A stretch of 62,964 bases of DNA from an uncultured SAR86 cluster bacterium (GCA_902557705.1 CACEBI010000007.1:1-62964), one strand, 5' to 3'; positions 1 to 8,000 are shown, counted from the first letter of the stretch. A program made the numbers and translations. Notes: generated by a model from the sequence alone, not told the origin.

Positions 1-325
1 TCATTTCTTCTGCAGGTCCTTCAGGATCACCACAATAACCTTCAAGAGGCTTTGCATCTTCAACCGAACCTGATTCTGTTATGGTAAATGAAACTATAGC
101 GTAGCCCTCAGTACCTCTTTCTTGAGCTCTTCTCGGATAAATAGGTTGAACTTTAAATAAAGGAACGAACTCAGCTTCGGTATCATCGTCAAGGAATTGT
201 TGAGGAATATGTTCATTCGCTTTAATGGGTGTTATTTTAATTTCCTGAGACTCTAAACCTATGGAAGTTAAAGATGCGAAAGGCATTGTTAGCAAGATCA
301 TTGTTAGTTTAAGTATATGATTCAA
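1..325 (-). CDS. TonB C-terminal-domain protein, partial (3' end beyond window)
   Basis: About 108 N-terminal codons are visible; the rest lies beyond the left edge. A short hydrophobic stretch (LKLTMILLTMPFAS) looks like a signal peptide or membrane anchor. It is followed by a segment typical of the TonB C-terminal domain (PIYPRRAQERGTEGYAIVSF). Such proteins transmit proton-motive energy to outer-membrane receptors, but shorter relatives have other envelope roles. The start is uncertain: TTG at 325 gives the better signal peptide, ATG at 301 is the alternative. It lies 20 bp after the lipoprotein gene ending at 346 and is probably the last visible gene of that minus-strand cluster. No ExbB/ExbD genes are visible. 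Confidence 0.65.
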   Translation of the reverse strand, partial: MNHILKLTMILLTMPFASLTSIGLESQEIKITPIKANEHIPQQFLDDDTEAEFVPLFKVQPIYPRRAQERGTEGYAIVSFTITESGSVEDAKPLEGYCGDPEGPAEEM

Positions 326-345
326 TTTATTTGAGCCCTCATTAT

Positions 346-954
346 TTATAGATTATCGTTTAGAAATGTTGAAGCATCTTCTTTAGTTAAGAATGTTTGT
401 TCTGAGTTAGCTAATACTCTTGCTGCTGAGTGTATCCTTAGAAAAGTATCTGATATGCTTTCAGCATCATACATTTTCATCTGGCAAAGAAGCGTTTGCA
501 TATCATTGTAGGATTTCACGAGCTCGTAAGAACTACTACCTTTTTCCCAATTACTCATATCTAAATCAATATCCATTAAGCACTCTAAAACATTATCTTT
601 TGATGTCTCTTGAGATTCTTTAACAGAGTCAAATTCATCTTTTAGATTTAGGATTGCATCACTTGCAACAATAAGCTTTATAGTATTTCCACCTTGTGAT
701 ATGTATTTTCTTTGTTCTTTTCTTAATTTATCAATAGCAATCTCATATTGGTTATCACGATTTATACTCTCAAGGTTTGATGCATATAAAATATGTTCTT
801 TTAGAGCCATATCTCTTTCAAAAGCTATTTTTTCTATGTGTAGTTTGTAGTCTTTATCAGAATTGAATCCGGCATTTAGTGCCTCATCACTGACTTTTTC
901 ACAACCCAGAAGAAGTAGAACACCCAAAACAGGCAATAACAAATGTTTACTCAT
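346..954 (-). CDS. Hypothetical lipoprotein, 202 aa
   Basis: The N-terminus MSKHLLLPVLGVLLLLGCEK is a clear lipoprotein signal peptide with lipobox LLGC, so the mature protein should be acylated on Cys18. The residue after Cys is Glu, not Asp, which favours outer-membrane sorting by the usual +2 rule. The rest is polar and charged and looks mostly helical. I recognise no domain. Its start overlaps the 3' end of the upstream lipoprotein gene by 8 bp, so the two are probably translationally coupled. Confidence 0.75.
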   Translation of the reverse strand: MSKHLLLPVLGVLLLLGCEKVSDEALNAGFNSDKDYKLHIEKIAFERDMALKEHILYASNLESINRDNQYEIAIDKLRKEQRKYISQGGNTIKLIVASDAILNLKDEFDSVKESQETSKDNVLECLMDIDLDMSNWEKGSSSYELVKSYNDMQTLLCQMKMYDAESISDTFLRIHSAARVLANSEQTFLTKEDASTFLNDNL

Positions 955-2677
955 TAATTTTATCTCTTAAGTAACTGTATACTCCAGATTCTTTATAATT
1001 TAAGTTATTCAAGTCTAATTTGGTTTCTGCTGTGAAATCTATTTCTTCAAACCAGTGCCCAACACCATTAAATCTATCTTCATAAGAGGTAAATACAACA
1101 TATTTCCCTAGAGGAACCTCATTAAAAGAGTAAGATCCTTGAATTGAAGAAACTGCAACAATTGCATTTCTGCTCTTAGCAAATGCATTTAACAACTCCT
1201 CAAAACTTTTATAGCCAAGATCTTCATCAGAAACTGAATTGAAGATTTCTGCGATATTTGATCCAAATGTAGAATTCGAATTATTAACTAGGGCAACTAA
1301 GGCATCCCTATCATCTATCGATAGGAGGCATTGTTGGATTTCTTTTTCAGTATCCCTGAGGTTGATTGCGCTATTGCAGTTACTAAGTTCAGAATTTAAG
1401 GAAGCAACTCTTTTAGTATCTTTTTCAATAGAAAAATTATCTTGTATCTCTTTAATTCTGGCATTCAAAGCCACTATTTCATTTTGAATACTTTTAAGCT
1501 CATCATGTAATGGGCTTGATTTGTAGGCAGATGTATTCCGTCCCATCTCAACCCAGTTAACATTCTCAGTGGTATAAATTCGAGATTTATTATTTGCATC
1601 TGTTTGAATTTTATATGGCATGCCAAAAGTAATATCAATGATTTCCCTAAACCCTAAATCAATTGAAAAGACATCCCAAATTTTGCATGGAGAGTAGGAG
1701 GAACGCCTACAATAGCCGGTCTCAGTCATACTGTGCTCTTTTACTTTTATATCTTTAAGATTTTCATCCAGCCATCTATCATTTGGCCATGCTTGATAGG
1801 AGTTTATGGTATCAGTTTTACCTACACTTGCGCCTTTCTGCAGCCCTGGTAATGATTCGCCATACTCATTAATAGAAGGAGATATAGACACAGATTCAGT
1901 ACCATCGCCATAACCTCCGTACTTAAAGAAGTACTCCTTCATTTCTTGCTGATCGGCATCTTCAATATCTCCTCCAACAGCCTTGCCCTTCCATTTGTAT
2001 GGACCCAGTTTTACTTTTTTGATTATGTAATCAGATTGATTAGAGATTGTATATGCTATATCAATGTCTGGCGGACGAAAAGTATATATATCATCTGGAT
2101 CTTTGTATCCAGCTACAAGGGTTACTTTTGATGCCTGCGCATTCTTTAAGATAGCGCCTTGATCCAAGGCCAGTTTATAAATCTTTTTTCTAATAGCTTG
2201 AGCTTCTTCTTCCTTTAATGTGATTTTGTCTTGAATAGGTTTGCTCTCTTGGTCAGCATTACTTGATGCCTTTTTAATTTCAGAATTAAGTACATCAATG
2301 TTATCTGTAATTACAGCACATGCAGATTGAAGTTCTTCCACGAATACTCCGTTTTGATAATAGCTTTCAATTTCTGCAAGAGAGCCACTAAGCATATTTG
2401 GGAACTCTTCGTTCATTGCATTACAAGCATCAGCTACCTCTTTTTTGGCAATATTGTACTTTGCAGAATTTATGAATTCTTTTAGCGGAAAAACAAAGCT
2501 CGAATCAAAATCAGTTTGAATTGGAAATAAATAGATTTCGTTACCAGCAACTGGTTTTATCGTTCCGTTTTTCATGGTTAGAAAAACATCACCACTCAAA
2601 TTGGATGTCTTGGGTGAGCAACTTGCAATAAATATTAAAGCTGCAATAGATAAGGTCTTAATAGTTAAAGTTTTCAT
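947..2677 (-). CDS. Hypothetical large lipoprotein with coiled-coil segments, 576 aa
   Basis: A type II signal peptide ends in IASC (Cys20), which predicts a lipid-anchored periplasmic or outer-membrane protein. Two charged helical stretches around residues 130-170 and 395-450 look like coiled coils. A region near 200-240 (FRPPDIDIAYTISNQSDY) resembles a beta domain, and the last ~80 residues (GSYSFNEVPLGKYVVFTSYE) resemble the Ig-like or carboxypeptidase-regulatory fold found in surface proteins. There are four Cys in the region CRRSSYSPC and further on. No known family is recognised. It sits 3 bp downstream of the repeat-protein gene and overlaps the next lipoprotein by 8 bp, so it is probably in one operon with both. 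Confidence 0.75.
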   Translation of the reverse strand: MKTLTIKTLSIAALIFIASCSPKTSNLSGDVFLTMKNGTIKPVAGNEIYLFPIQTDFDSSFVFPLKEFINSAKYNIAKKEVADACNAMNEEFPNMLSGSLAEIESYYQNGVFVEELQSACAVITDNIDVLNSEIKKASSNADQESKPIQDKITLKEEEAQAIRKKIYKLALDQGAILKNAQASKVTLVAGYKDPDDIYTFRPPDIDIAYTISNQSDYIIKKVKLGPYKWKGKAVGGDIEDADQQEMKEYFFKYGGYGDGTESVSISPSINEYGESLPGLQKGASVGKTDTINSYQAWPNDRWLDENLKDIKVKEHSMTETGYCRRSSYSPCKIWDVFSIDLGFREIIDITFGMPYKIQTDANNKSRIYTTENVNWVEMGRNTSAYKSSPLHDELKSIQNEIVALNARIKEIQDNFSIEKDTKRVASLNSELSNCNSAINLRDTEKEIQQCLLSIDDRDALVALVNNSNSTFGSNIAEIFNSVSDEDLGYKSFEELLNAFAKSRNAIVAVSSIQGSYSFNEVPLGKYVVFTSYEDRFNGVGHWFEEIDFTAETKLDLNNLNYKESGVYSYLRDKINE

Positions 2678-2680
2678 AAT

Positions 2681-3454
2681 TTATCCTATGGTATTATTTG
2701 AAATAATAGTTTCAATAATTAAATATAATATTTTTGCTGATGTTTGCTCATAAAGAGCAACTTGCTGAAGGGCAGAATCAACGAATAATTCTTGAGTAGA
2801 CATGCTTGACATAATGCTTGAGAGCTCATCCTCATTTACTCCAAATATTAATGCATATTCTTTAAGTAATTTGGTTGTAGCCTCGCTGTAGTTAGCATTT
2901 TGTTGGTAGGCTGATCTGGACAAAATATCATTTGTGGTCATTGTTGAGTCAATTAAGGATATTGCTTCTTCTTTAACCCCTGCTGCGAGGCTAATAACTT
3001 TAAGAAATCTAAATCCTGCAAGCGTTCTCATTGCGCTTTGCTGCAAAGCAGAACTTGCACGAATTTCACTCATCTGAAGAGAGGATGAGTAAGATGAAAT
3101 ATCTTCATTGCTAGGATCAAGAGTTTCAGCAATAAGCTTCATGTAAGCGGCAAAGGCTTCAGTATTGTTAGCTTGTTCTTGGGGTGCAGAACTTGCATAA
3201 ATTGACCCCAGTGATTGAGATGATGAAATTGCCGATATGGAATCTAAGTTTCCACCCAACATATCAGCCAACAGCCCTGCATATTTTGCATTTGCTTCTG
3301 TATAAATTTGCATTTGTTGGGGTGCAGATTGAACAAATAATTCATTGGAAGAAAGTTCACCTTTTATTGTTTCTAACTTTTCTTGATAGTTACCAAAAAC
3401 AGGCAAAGCTAAACTTACAATACATGTGGCAATTATAGATATACTTTTACTCAT
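2681..3454 (-). CDS. Secreted protein made of five 46-residue repeats, 257 aa
   Basis: An N-terminal signal peptide (MSKSISIIATCIVSLALPVFG) is followed, from residue 34, by five tandem units of exactly 46 residues with no insertions or deletions; the last is cut at 40. Each unit carries the signature S-A-x-Q-Q or S-A-P-Q-E at unit positions 10-14 (SAPQQ, SAPQE, SALQQ, SAYQQ, SALQQ), followed by a predicted amphipathic helix and an acidic/serine-rich turn. 33 + 4x46 + 40 = 257 accounts for the entire protein. I know no named repeat family with this signature. A good Shine-Dalgarno (AGGAG) precedes the ATG. The gene has its own 236-bp upstream region and probably starts a transcript shared with the two lipoproteins. 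Confidence 0.8.
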   Translation of the reverse strand: MSKSISIIATCIVSLALPVFGNYQEKLETIKGELSSNELFVQSAPQQMQIYTEANAKYAGLLADMLGGNLDSISAISSSQSLGSIYASSAPQEQANNTEAFAAYMKLIAETLDPSNEDISSYSSSLQMSEIRASSALQQSAMRTLAGFRFLKVISLAAGVKEEAISLIDSTMTTNDILSRSAYQQNANYSEATTKLLKEYALIFGVNEDELSSIMSSMSTQELFVDSALQQVALYEQTSAKILYLIIETIISNNTIG

Positions 3455-3492
3455 AATAATCTCCTAGTTATATCACCATTCAAAAATAAAAG

Positions 3493-3519
3493 TTTATAAA
3501 CATTTATTATGTTTATAAA
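3493..3519. promoter_or_regulatory. Inverted repeat upstream of the repeat-protein gene
   Basis: TTTATAAAC at 3493-3501 is repeated inverted as GTTTATAAA at 3511-3519 with a 9-bp spacer, about 40-65 bp before the start codon at 3454. Each arm contains its own palindrome (TTTATAAA). The position suits a repressor or activator operator of the minus-strand gene. The regulator is unknown, and AT-rich DNA makes such repeats cheap, so this is tentative. The remainder of the gap 3455-3690 shows nothing else I can name. Confidence 0.35.
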
Positions 3520-3690
3520 TATTACATAATTACTTTAAAATTACCATTAATAAGTATATTGATACTAAAAGGTGGGGACGAATTAAGGATACAAAAATTA
3601 TCAGCGCATGATTGGAGAATATAAAACCTATACTATTGGATGTTCTAGATTCTTTTGTTCATAAATTAATAACCTTTTAAGCAGGGTTAT

Positions 3691-4548
3691 TTAATTACAA
3701 CTTGTTTCAGTATCGTAGTCCCAGGTAATACCGGCATCAGTGAAATAACCATCCCAAAACTCTAAAAGGCCAATGTCCATATTTTTATCATGTTTGCACT
3801 GAAGATAATAAACGAAAACATCTGGTGGATTTTCACCAAATTTAGGCATCATATTTCTGATCTTTATTCTATTTTGAGGGTTATTTTTAAAATCCTCCCA
3901 AGTAATACAATTTTTTCTATCTCTACATGATGAGATAAGATTCAAATTTTTTGAAAATTGCATTAAGTCTGAGAATATTATTATTCTTCTATAATCGTAG
4001 TCAGATGAAAAATCTATTTCTTTTATTCTAGAAAGCTCTTTAATTTGCTCCATTATTTGTGAGTAACTTCCTGAAGAATTCTCTAATCCACCAAATTTAG
4101 CTTTAGCTTTTGATAAGCTGTCGTTGAAAAAAGCCATCATTTGCTTCATCTGAGTTTCAGGCATGCCAAAAAAAGTTGGTCGATCTAATTCGTGTTTTGA
4201 CTTTTTTTCGCCATTTCTTGGTCTGCACTTTGAAAAAAGTGGTTCAATTTCAGTAGCCTGCGCATCTTTTCCAGTAATATTGATGATTGTGACTTTGTCA
4301 TAAGGTGGAATATCTTCCATAGAAGCTTTGTTTAGGATCTGATTTTCCAGAAGGCTATATTGAGAGTCGTTAAAGCCCTCTGTTGTATCTACAATTACAG
4401 CATGGTGACCATATTTTTCATCTGGTGGGCACCAATCATATTTGTTACCAAATCTATCAGTATCTGCTTCATGACTTGATTCTCTTTCTGCTGCCATGCT
4501 TCCAGCAAAAGGCATTATTAAAATGAAAAGTATTATTTTTTTAGTCAT
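3691..4548 (-). CDS. Periplasmic protein with vWA-like features, 285 aa
   Basis: A cleavable signal peptide (MTKKIILFILIMPFAGSMAA) predicts export. Residues 48-58 (HHAVIVDTTEGF) place a conserved Asp at the end of a hydrophobic strand, and residues 188-194 (RIIIFSDL) form a second buried strand ending in Asp. This pattern recalls the Rossmann-like vWA/MIDAS fold, but a full DxSxS motif is absent. Cys40, Cys108 and later Cys pairs could form disulfides. It overlaps the upstream membrane-protein gene by 8 bp, so the two products probably work as a pair. No specific function is recognised. Confidence 0.7.
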   Translation of the reverse strand: MTKKIILFILIMPFAGSMAAERESSHEADTDRFGNKYDWCPPDEKYGHHAVIVDTTEGFNDSQYSLLENQILNKASMEDIPPYDKVTIINITGKDAQATEIEPLFSKCRPRNGEKKSKHELDRPTFFGMPETQMKQMMAFFNDSLSKAKAKFGGLENSSGSYSQIMEQIKELSRIKEIDFSSDYDYRRIIIFSDLMQFSKNLNLISSCRDRKNCITWEDFKNNPQNRIKIRNMMPKFGENPPDVFVYYLQCKHDKNMDIGLLEFWDGYFTDAGITWDYDTETSCN

Positions 4549-6091
4549 CTATTTCCTCTACTATACTAAATAATTCTGCTTTTTCTCTACTAAAGAATTC
4601 AATATATTTTTGTTGCATTTCTGCATATTCACTATAAATCCTATCTTCATTTTCTTTACCAATCCTTGCTACCTCTTCATCTGTTTTATATTCGTCAATT
4701 AGATGAGAGTAATTAACAGAGAATGGCTTAATAAAACTATAATCTAAAGATTGTGAAAAATATGCTGGGGGAGGTGTGGTTCTGAATTTCTCATTTTGTT
4801 CTCTATACAGGCTCATTGCTGAGTCTAAAACCTCTTTAGTAAGAGTATTGAATTGTTCGTAATACTCAACAATTTTTTGTAATTGATCAACATAGAATTT
4901 CCATGATTCATTTGCATCAAGACGATCCTCATGTTTTTGATTAAGTCTAGACAGCTCAGCGCTCTCGGTAGAAGTAAACACAAGCGTATCCTCATGTTTA
5001 ATTTTATCCAATCTTTTTTCTGCCGCTGCTCTTTCTTCGCCTAGCTTGCCATATCCAGGTATTGGATCTTTAAAGAAATAAGCATCTAGTAGAGTTAAAA
5101 ACGCAAAGAAAAATCCAACAAGCATTAAGAAAAACCCTCCAAATGTTATTGAAGAAAGATCATCAAATGGATATACAGCTGCTGTAATTGCTTCATTAGA
5201 TATTGCAATAGCAGCCTCTGGATCTAGTGTCATATTTGCTTTCTCTGTCATAGCTCTAAAAACACCCATGACAGCATTTATATAGATTAATATTAATAAA
5301 TAGATTCCAAGGAAGGGCGTATAAAAAACTTTACTTTTACTAGCACCTACCGGATTAAAATAATGGGTTAGTATGAGTATTCCAACTGCAAATGAAAGAC
5401 CAACATTTACCAAAGAAAGCATTACAGAGGTGATAACAGCTTCACTACCTGAAAGAACTTCTGCGAGCCCTGTAATATTTAATGAAACCTCTGTTACAAA
5501 TAGAACAATAGGAACTAAAATTTTAATAAATTGGAATTGTTTTTTGTGAACTTGTGGCTCTCTTCCAGCCATTAAATTGTTCTGAATTTTAAACTGTCTT
5601 ACAGCCTCTCTTGCCTCTCTTCTTTTTTCAACTGCTTGCTTAACCCTTAATCTATATGACTGTAGGTTACTATTCCATGCAGCAACCATTTTATTAAACT
5701 CTTGCATGTAACCATTGCTATAAATAAGCCTTTTTTCATCTCTAAATACTCGTTGAATGTCTATATCTGTGCCTTCTATAACCCAGCCTTTTACCTTTCT
5801 AATCTCTTTGTTGTAATGTGATTTAACAAAATGTACTAATTCTCCTTCAGTGGCACACATTCTATCTTGGCTCGATGGAGGTGCGTTGTTGGATCCTTCA
5901 TTCCTACCTTTTTCACCAGGCTTAAATGTTTTTTCAATGACCTCTAACTCAAGGGGGCTCCAACGCTTATCTACAAGCTCTTTAGGAGCTTTATTGTTTT
6001 GCGAACCATTTTGAGCACCAGATTTTTTCTTACCAAATAACTTATTTAACAATAAAGCGCCTGCAGCAATGCCTAAAATTTTTCTTAACAT
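4541..6091 (-). CDS. Multi-pass membrane protein with coiled-coil flanks, 516 aa
   Basis: Four clear transmembrane segments lie near residues 187-207, 218-242, 256-278 and 315-340, plus a weak hydrophobic N-terminus (4-18). A long charged helical region (residues 130-180) precedes the helices and a longer one (345-516) follows; both look like coiled coils on the same side of the membrane. The architecture recalls MotA- or sensor-like scaffolds, but no motif supports a family name. It is the first gene of a minus-strand pair with the vWA-like protein (8-bp overlap). The 72-bp gap to the divergent metal operon at 6164-6221 must hold its promoter. Confidence 0.7.
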   Translation of the reverse strand: MLRKILGIAAGALLLNKLFGKKKSGAQNGSQNNKAPKELVDKRWSPLELEVIEKTFKPGEKGRNEGSNNAPPSSQDRMCATEGELVHFVKSHYNKEIRKVKGWVIEGTDIDIQRVFRDEKRLIYSNGYMQEFNKMVAAWNSNLQSYRLRVKQAVEKRREAREAVRQFKIQNNLMAGREPQVHKKQFQFIKILVPIVLFVTEVSLNITGLAEVLSGSEAVITSVMLSLVNVGLSFAVGILILTHYFNPVGASKSKVFYTPFLGIYLLILIYINAVMGVFRAMTEKANMTLDPEAAIAISNEAITAAVYPFDDLSSITFGGFFLMLVGFFFAFLTLLDAYFFKDPIPGYGKLGEERAAAEKRLDKIKHEDTLVFTSTESAELSRLNQKHEDRLDANESWKFYVDQLQKIVEYYEQFNTLTKEVLDSAMSLYREQNEKFRTTPPPAYFSQSLDYSFIKPFSVNYSHLIDEYKTDEEVARIGKENEDRIYSEYAEMQQKYIEFFSREKAELFSIVEEIDD

Positions 6092-6209
6092 ATTTTGTAA
6101 AACCTAAAAATTTAAATTTGAACCTTATAATATAATCTTTTATTTTATTTACGTCTAATTTATATGCATAATTTATCTTTTTGCATTGTAAATATAATAA
6201 ATTATATTA

Positions 6210-6230
6210 ATATACCCCCTATGGGTATAT
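6210..6230. promoter_or_regulatory. CsoR-type operator overlapping the first start codon of the metal operon
   Basis: An 8-bp inverted repeat ATATACCC/GGGTATAT (6210-6217 and 6223-6230) surrounds CCTAT. The core TACCC-CCTAT-GGGTA matches the G/C-tract dyads bound by CsoR/RcnR/FrmR-family repressors. The operon's last gene (7630-7890) is such a repressor, so autoregulation is likely. The ATG at 6221 lies inside the operator. A possible promoter just upstream (TTGCAT at 6181, TATATT at 6203) would start transcription within the site. Confidence 0.7.
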
Positions 6231-6823
6231 ACCTTTATTTTTTATTTTTTATTCTAGTCTCAACCAATATTGAAGCTAGACCTATCTCATATTCTGGTGG
6301 ATCAACATTGATGATGTTTTCAGATAATATGAAAGACGCTCTTTATTATCATTATTCTCCTTCATATAAATATTCTGTAGGGATTGAAAATCTTAAAGAT
6401 AAGATTTTAAGAGATGATTATTCATATTTAAGATTTACCTATTTAATAAATAGGAAGAATAATCTTCATTCCCAAAGAAACTTATATTTTCAGTCAGGGC
6501 TAAGTAATAAAAGTAGTAATGATCTTTTCTATGGGATACATGGTGATTGGGAGACTAGGAGATGGTTTTTGGGTTTTGATACTAAGAAAGTAGAAAACAA
6601 AGTAAAAAGCTATAAACAAAACCACTTACAAATAGGTTTTGCTCCTTATCTTGGAGAATATGGAGATATACATACTTGGTTAATGCTAAAGACTAAAAAA
6701 ACTTCAATAAAAGATAAAAGGTCCTCATATCCAGTTTTAAAATTTTTTAAAGGTAATACGCTTTTAGAATTTGGTTATAACAATAAGACTGAGTGGGACA
6801 TACATCTCATGTACAGGTTTTAG
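6221..6823 (+). CDS. Outer-membrane beta-barrel-like protein of the metal operon, 200 aa
   Basis: From the ATG at 6221 the product begins with a good signal peptide (MGIYLYFLFFILVSTNIEA, then RP). The mature part alternates aromatic and polar residues as in beta strands and ends in Phe with a barrel-like last strand (WDIHLMYRF), the usual BAM signal. The frame is open up to an ATG at 6164, but that start would put 19 polar residues before the signal peptide and has no ribosome site. At 6221 there is no Shine-Dalgarno either, which suggests a nearly leaderless message. As first gene of the operon with HMA, MerT-like and CsoR-like genes, it may move a metal ion across the outer membrane; this is inference. 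Confidence 0.65.
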   Translation: MGIYLYFLFFILVSTNIEARPISYSGGSTLMMFSDNMKDALYYHYSPSYKYSVGIENLKDKILRDDYSYLRFTYLINRKNNLHSQRNLYFQSGLSNKSSNDLFYGIHGDWETRRWFLGFDTKKVENKVKSYKQNHLQIGFAPYLGEYGDIHTWLMLKTKKTSIKDKRSSYPVLKFFKGNTLLEFGYNNKTEWDIHLMYRF

Positions 6824-6834
6824 GAGAAGATATT

Positions 6835-7257
6835 ATGAAATTACTTGTAACTACATTATTCATTGTTTCATCATGGGCAATAGCCTCAGAGCCACACAAT
6901 CACGATGGTCATTCAGATATGATGCATCATTCACATGAAGGGCATCTACACAATGAATTGGTTGATGGTGAAAAGCTTGAAGTAAATCCTGATAGGTTTG
7001 ATAAATTTGTTTCAAATCTATCCAATGCTCAAGTTGCTGTTATTAGTGTAAAAGGAATGGTATGCGACTTTTGTGCGAGAGGCATTGAAAAAACATTTCA
7101 AAAAGATAAGTTAGTTAAAAAAATAGATGTAGATTTAGCAAAAGGCAAAGTGTTGCTCGCCTATGATAAAGATATTCAAATTGTGTTTGAGGATATACAA
7201 AATAAAATACTAGCTAATGGTATAAATGCCATAAAAATGCAGATTTTAGTTATATAA
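6835..7257 (+). CDS. Periplasmic His-rich heavy-metal-associated (HMA) protein, 140 aa
   Basis: A signal peptide (MKLLVTTLFIVSSWAIASE) is followed by a His-rich stretch (residues 21-39, nine His) and then a heavy-metal-associated domain with GMVCDFCARG, where Cys77 and Cys80 form the CxxC metal site. The layout is like MerP or periplasmic copper chaperones with an added His-rich buffer. The ATG at 6835 is chosen over an upstream in-frame ATG at 6793 because it has a strong AGGAGA site at 6822-6827 and starts a proper signal peptide. The next gene encodes a MerT-like membrane protein, so it may hand Hg, Cu or another soft metal to that transporter. Confidence 0.8.
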   Translation: MKLLVTTLFIVSSWAIASEPHNHDGHSDMMHHSHEGHLHNELVDGEKLEVNPDRFDKFVSNLSNAQVAVISVKGMVCDFCARGIEKTFQKDKLVKKIDVDLAKGKVLLAYDKDIQIVFEDIQNKILANGINAIKMQILVI

Positions 7258-7267
7258 GTTTAAGTAA

Positions 7268-7633
7268 ATGAACGATAAAACCACAAATTTCATTTCGCTC
7301 TTTGCTTCGTCATCAACTTTAATATGTTGTGCATTGCCAGCAATATTTGTTGTGTTAGGAGCAGGGGCATCTTTTGCAAGTTTGATAACTGTATTTCCCT
7401 TTTTAATAACGCTATCCCAATATAAGCTATACATAACATTGTTTGCTTTAATAATGCTAGTCTTAGCAGGTTATATAAATTATAAAACTTTTAATATGCC
7501 TTGCCCCGCTGATCCAGAACTAGGTAAGCTTTGTATGAAAACAAGAAAAAGATCAAGGTACATATATTATCTTTCCTTGTTATTATTTATGTTTGCAACA
7601 ATTTTTACATATATCATCCCGAGGTTAATATGA
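7268..7633 (+). CDS. MerT-like inner-membrane metal transport protein, 121 aa
   Basis: The protein has three hydrophobic segments (about 8-38, 52-70 and 98-118). The first contains vicinal cysteines in STLICCALPAIFVVLGAG (Cys20-Cys21), like the CC pair of MerT in its first helix. A second Cys pair (Cys79, Cys89) sits in the loop after helix 2, where MerT also carries cysteines. This suits transfer of a thiophilic metal from the HMA protein to the cytoplasm. No MerA reductase or MerR is present here, so the metal need not be mercury. It shares ATGA with the CsoR-like gene. Confidence 0.7.
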   Translation: MNDKTTNFISLFASSSTLICCALPAIFVVLGAGASFASLITVFPFLITLSQYKLYITLFALIMLVLAGYINYKTFNMPCPADPELGKLCMKTRKRSRYIYYLSLLLFMFATIFTYIIPRLI

Positions 7634-7890
7634 GTCACCCGTGTCACAAAGAACAAATTCCAAGCATTAAAAGAATAGAAGGCCAGGTTAGAGGCATTTT
7701 AAAAATGGTTGAAGATGAAAAATACTGTATCGATATACTCAATCAATTAAAGGCTGTAAAAAATGCTATCTCAACCGTAGAGGGGAAAATACTTAAAAAT
7801 CATCTTCAAGCATGTGTAAAGGATGCTTTGACAGACAGTAATAATTTTGATGATAAAGTTGATGAACTGTTAAAAACTCTTAAGAGATAG
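7630..7890 (+). CDS. CsoR/RcnR/FrmR-family metal-sensing repressor, 86 aa
   Basis: The sequence fits the all-helical DUF156 repressor family, with the signature IKRIEGQVRGILKMVEDEKYC. Cys33, His58 and Cys62 (CIDIL, NHLQAC) match the Cys-His-Cys site of Cu(I)-binding CsoR, and an N-terminal SHPCH adds possible ligands as in some RcnR/FrmR relatives. The ATG at 7630 overlaps the previous stop (ATGA), and the 86-residue length is normal for the family. A longer open frame from 7531 only overlaps the MerT-like gene. Its likely target is the dyad at 6210-6230. Copper is the best guess for the effector, from the C-H-C set. Confidence 0.88.
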   Translation: MSHPCHKEQIPSIKRIEGQVRGILKMVEDEKYCIDILNQLKAVKNAISTVEGKILKNHLQACVKDALTDSNNFDDKVDELLKTLKR

Positions 7891-7904
7891 AAGCTATATA
7901 GATT

Positions 7905-7956
7905 AATGGTGCCCAGAGGTGGGATCGAACCACCGACACAAGGATTTTCAGTCCTT
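7905..7956. repeat. Attachment-site repeat, displaced 3' half of tRNA-Phe (att)
   Basis: This 52-bp segment is identical to 10988-11039, which spans the anticodon arm, variable loop, T arm, acceptor 3' strand and CCA of tRNA-Phe. Here the 5' half is missing, so it is not a tRNA gene. The two copies are direct repeats 3083 bp apart and bracket the restriction-modification island, as expected for integration into a tRNA 3' end. Confidence 0.9.
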
Positions 7957-8000
7957 GTGTCTAATTAAGAAATCCGTTAAACAAAGGTGTTTCAAAGGTA

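Noticed and set aside
6793-6834. Longer N-terminus of the HMA protein from ATG 6793
   Set aside because: It would overlap the previous gene by 31 bp and mask a clean signal peptide. ATG 6835 has AGGAGA in front.
7905-7981. Second tRNA-Phe gene
   Set aside because: Only the 3' half (52 bp) matches. The D arm and 5' acceptor strand are missing and the following bases do not pair, so it is an att remnant.
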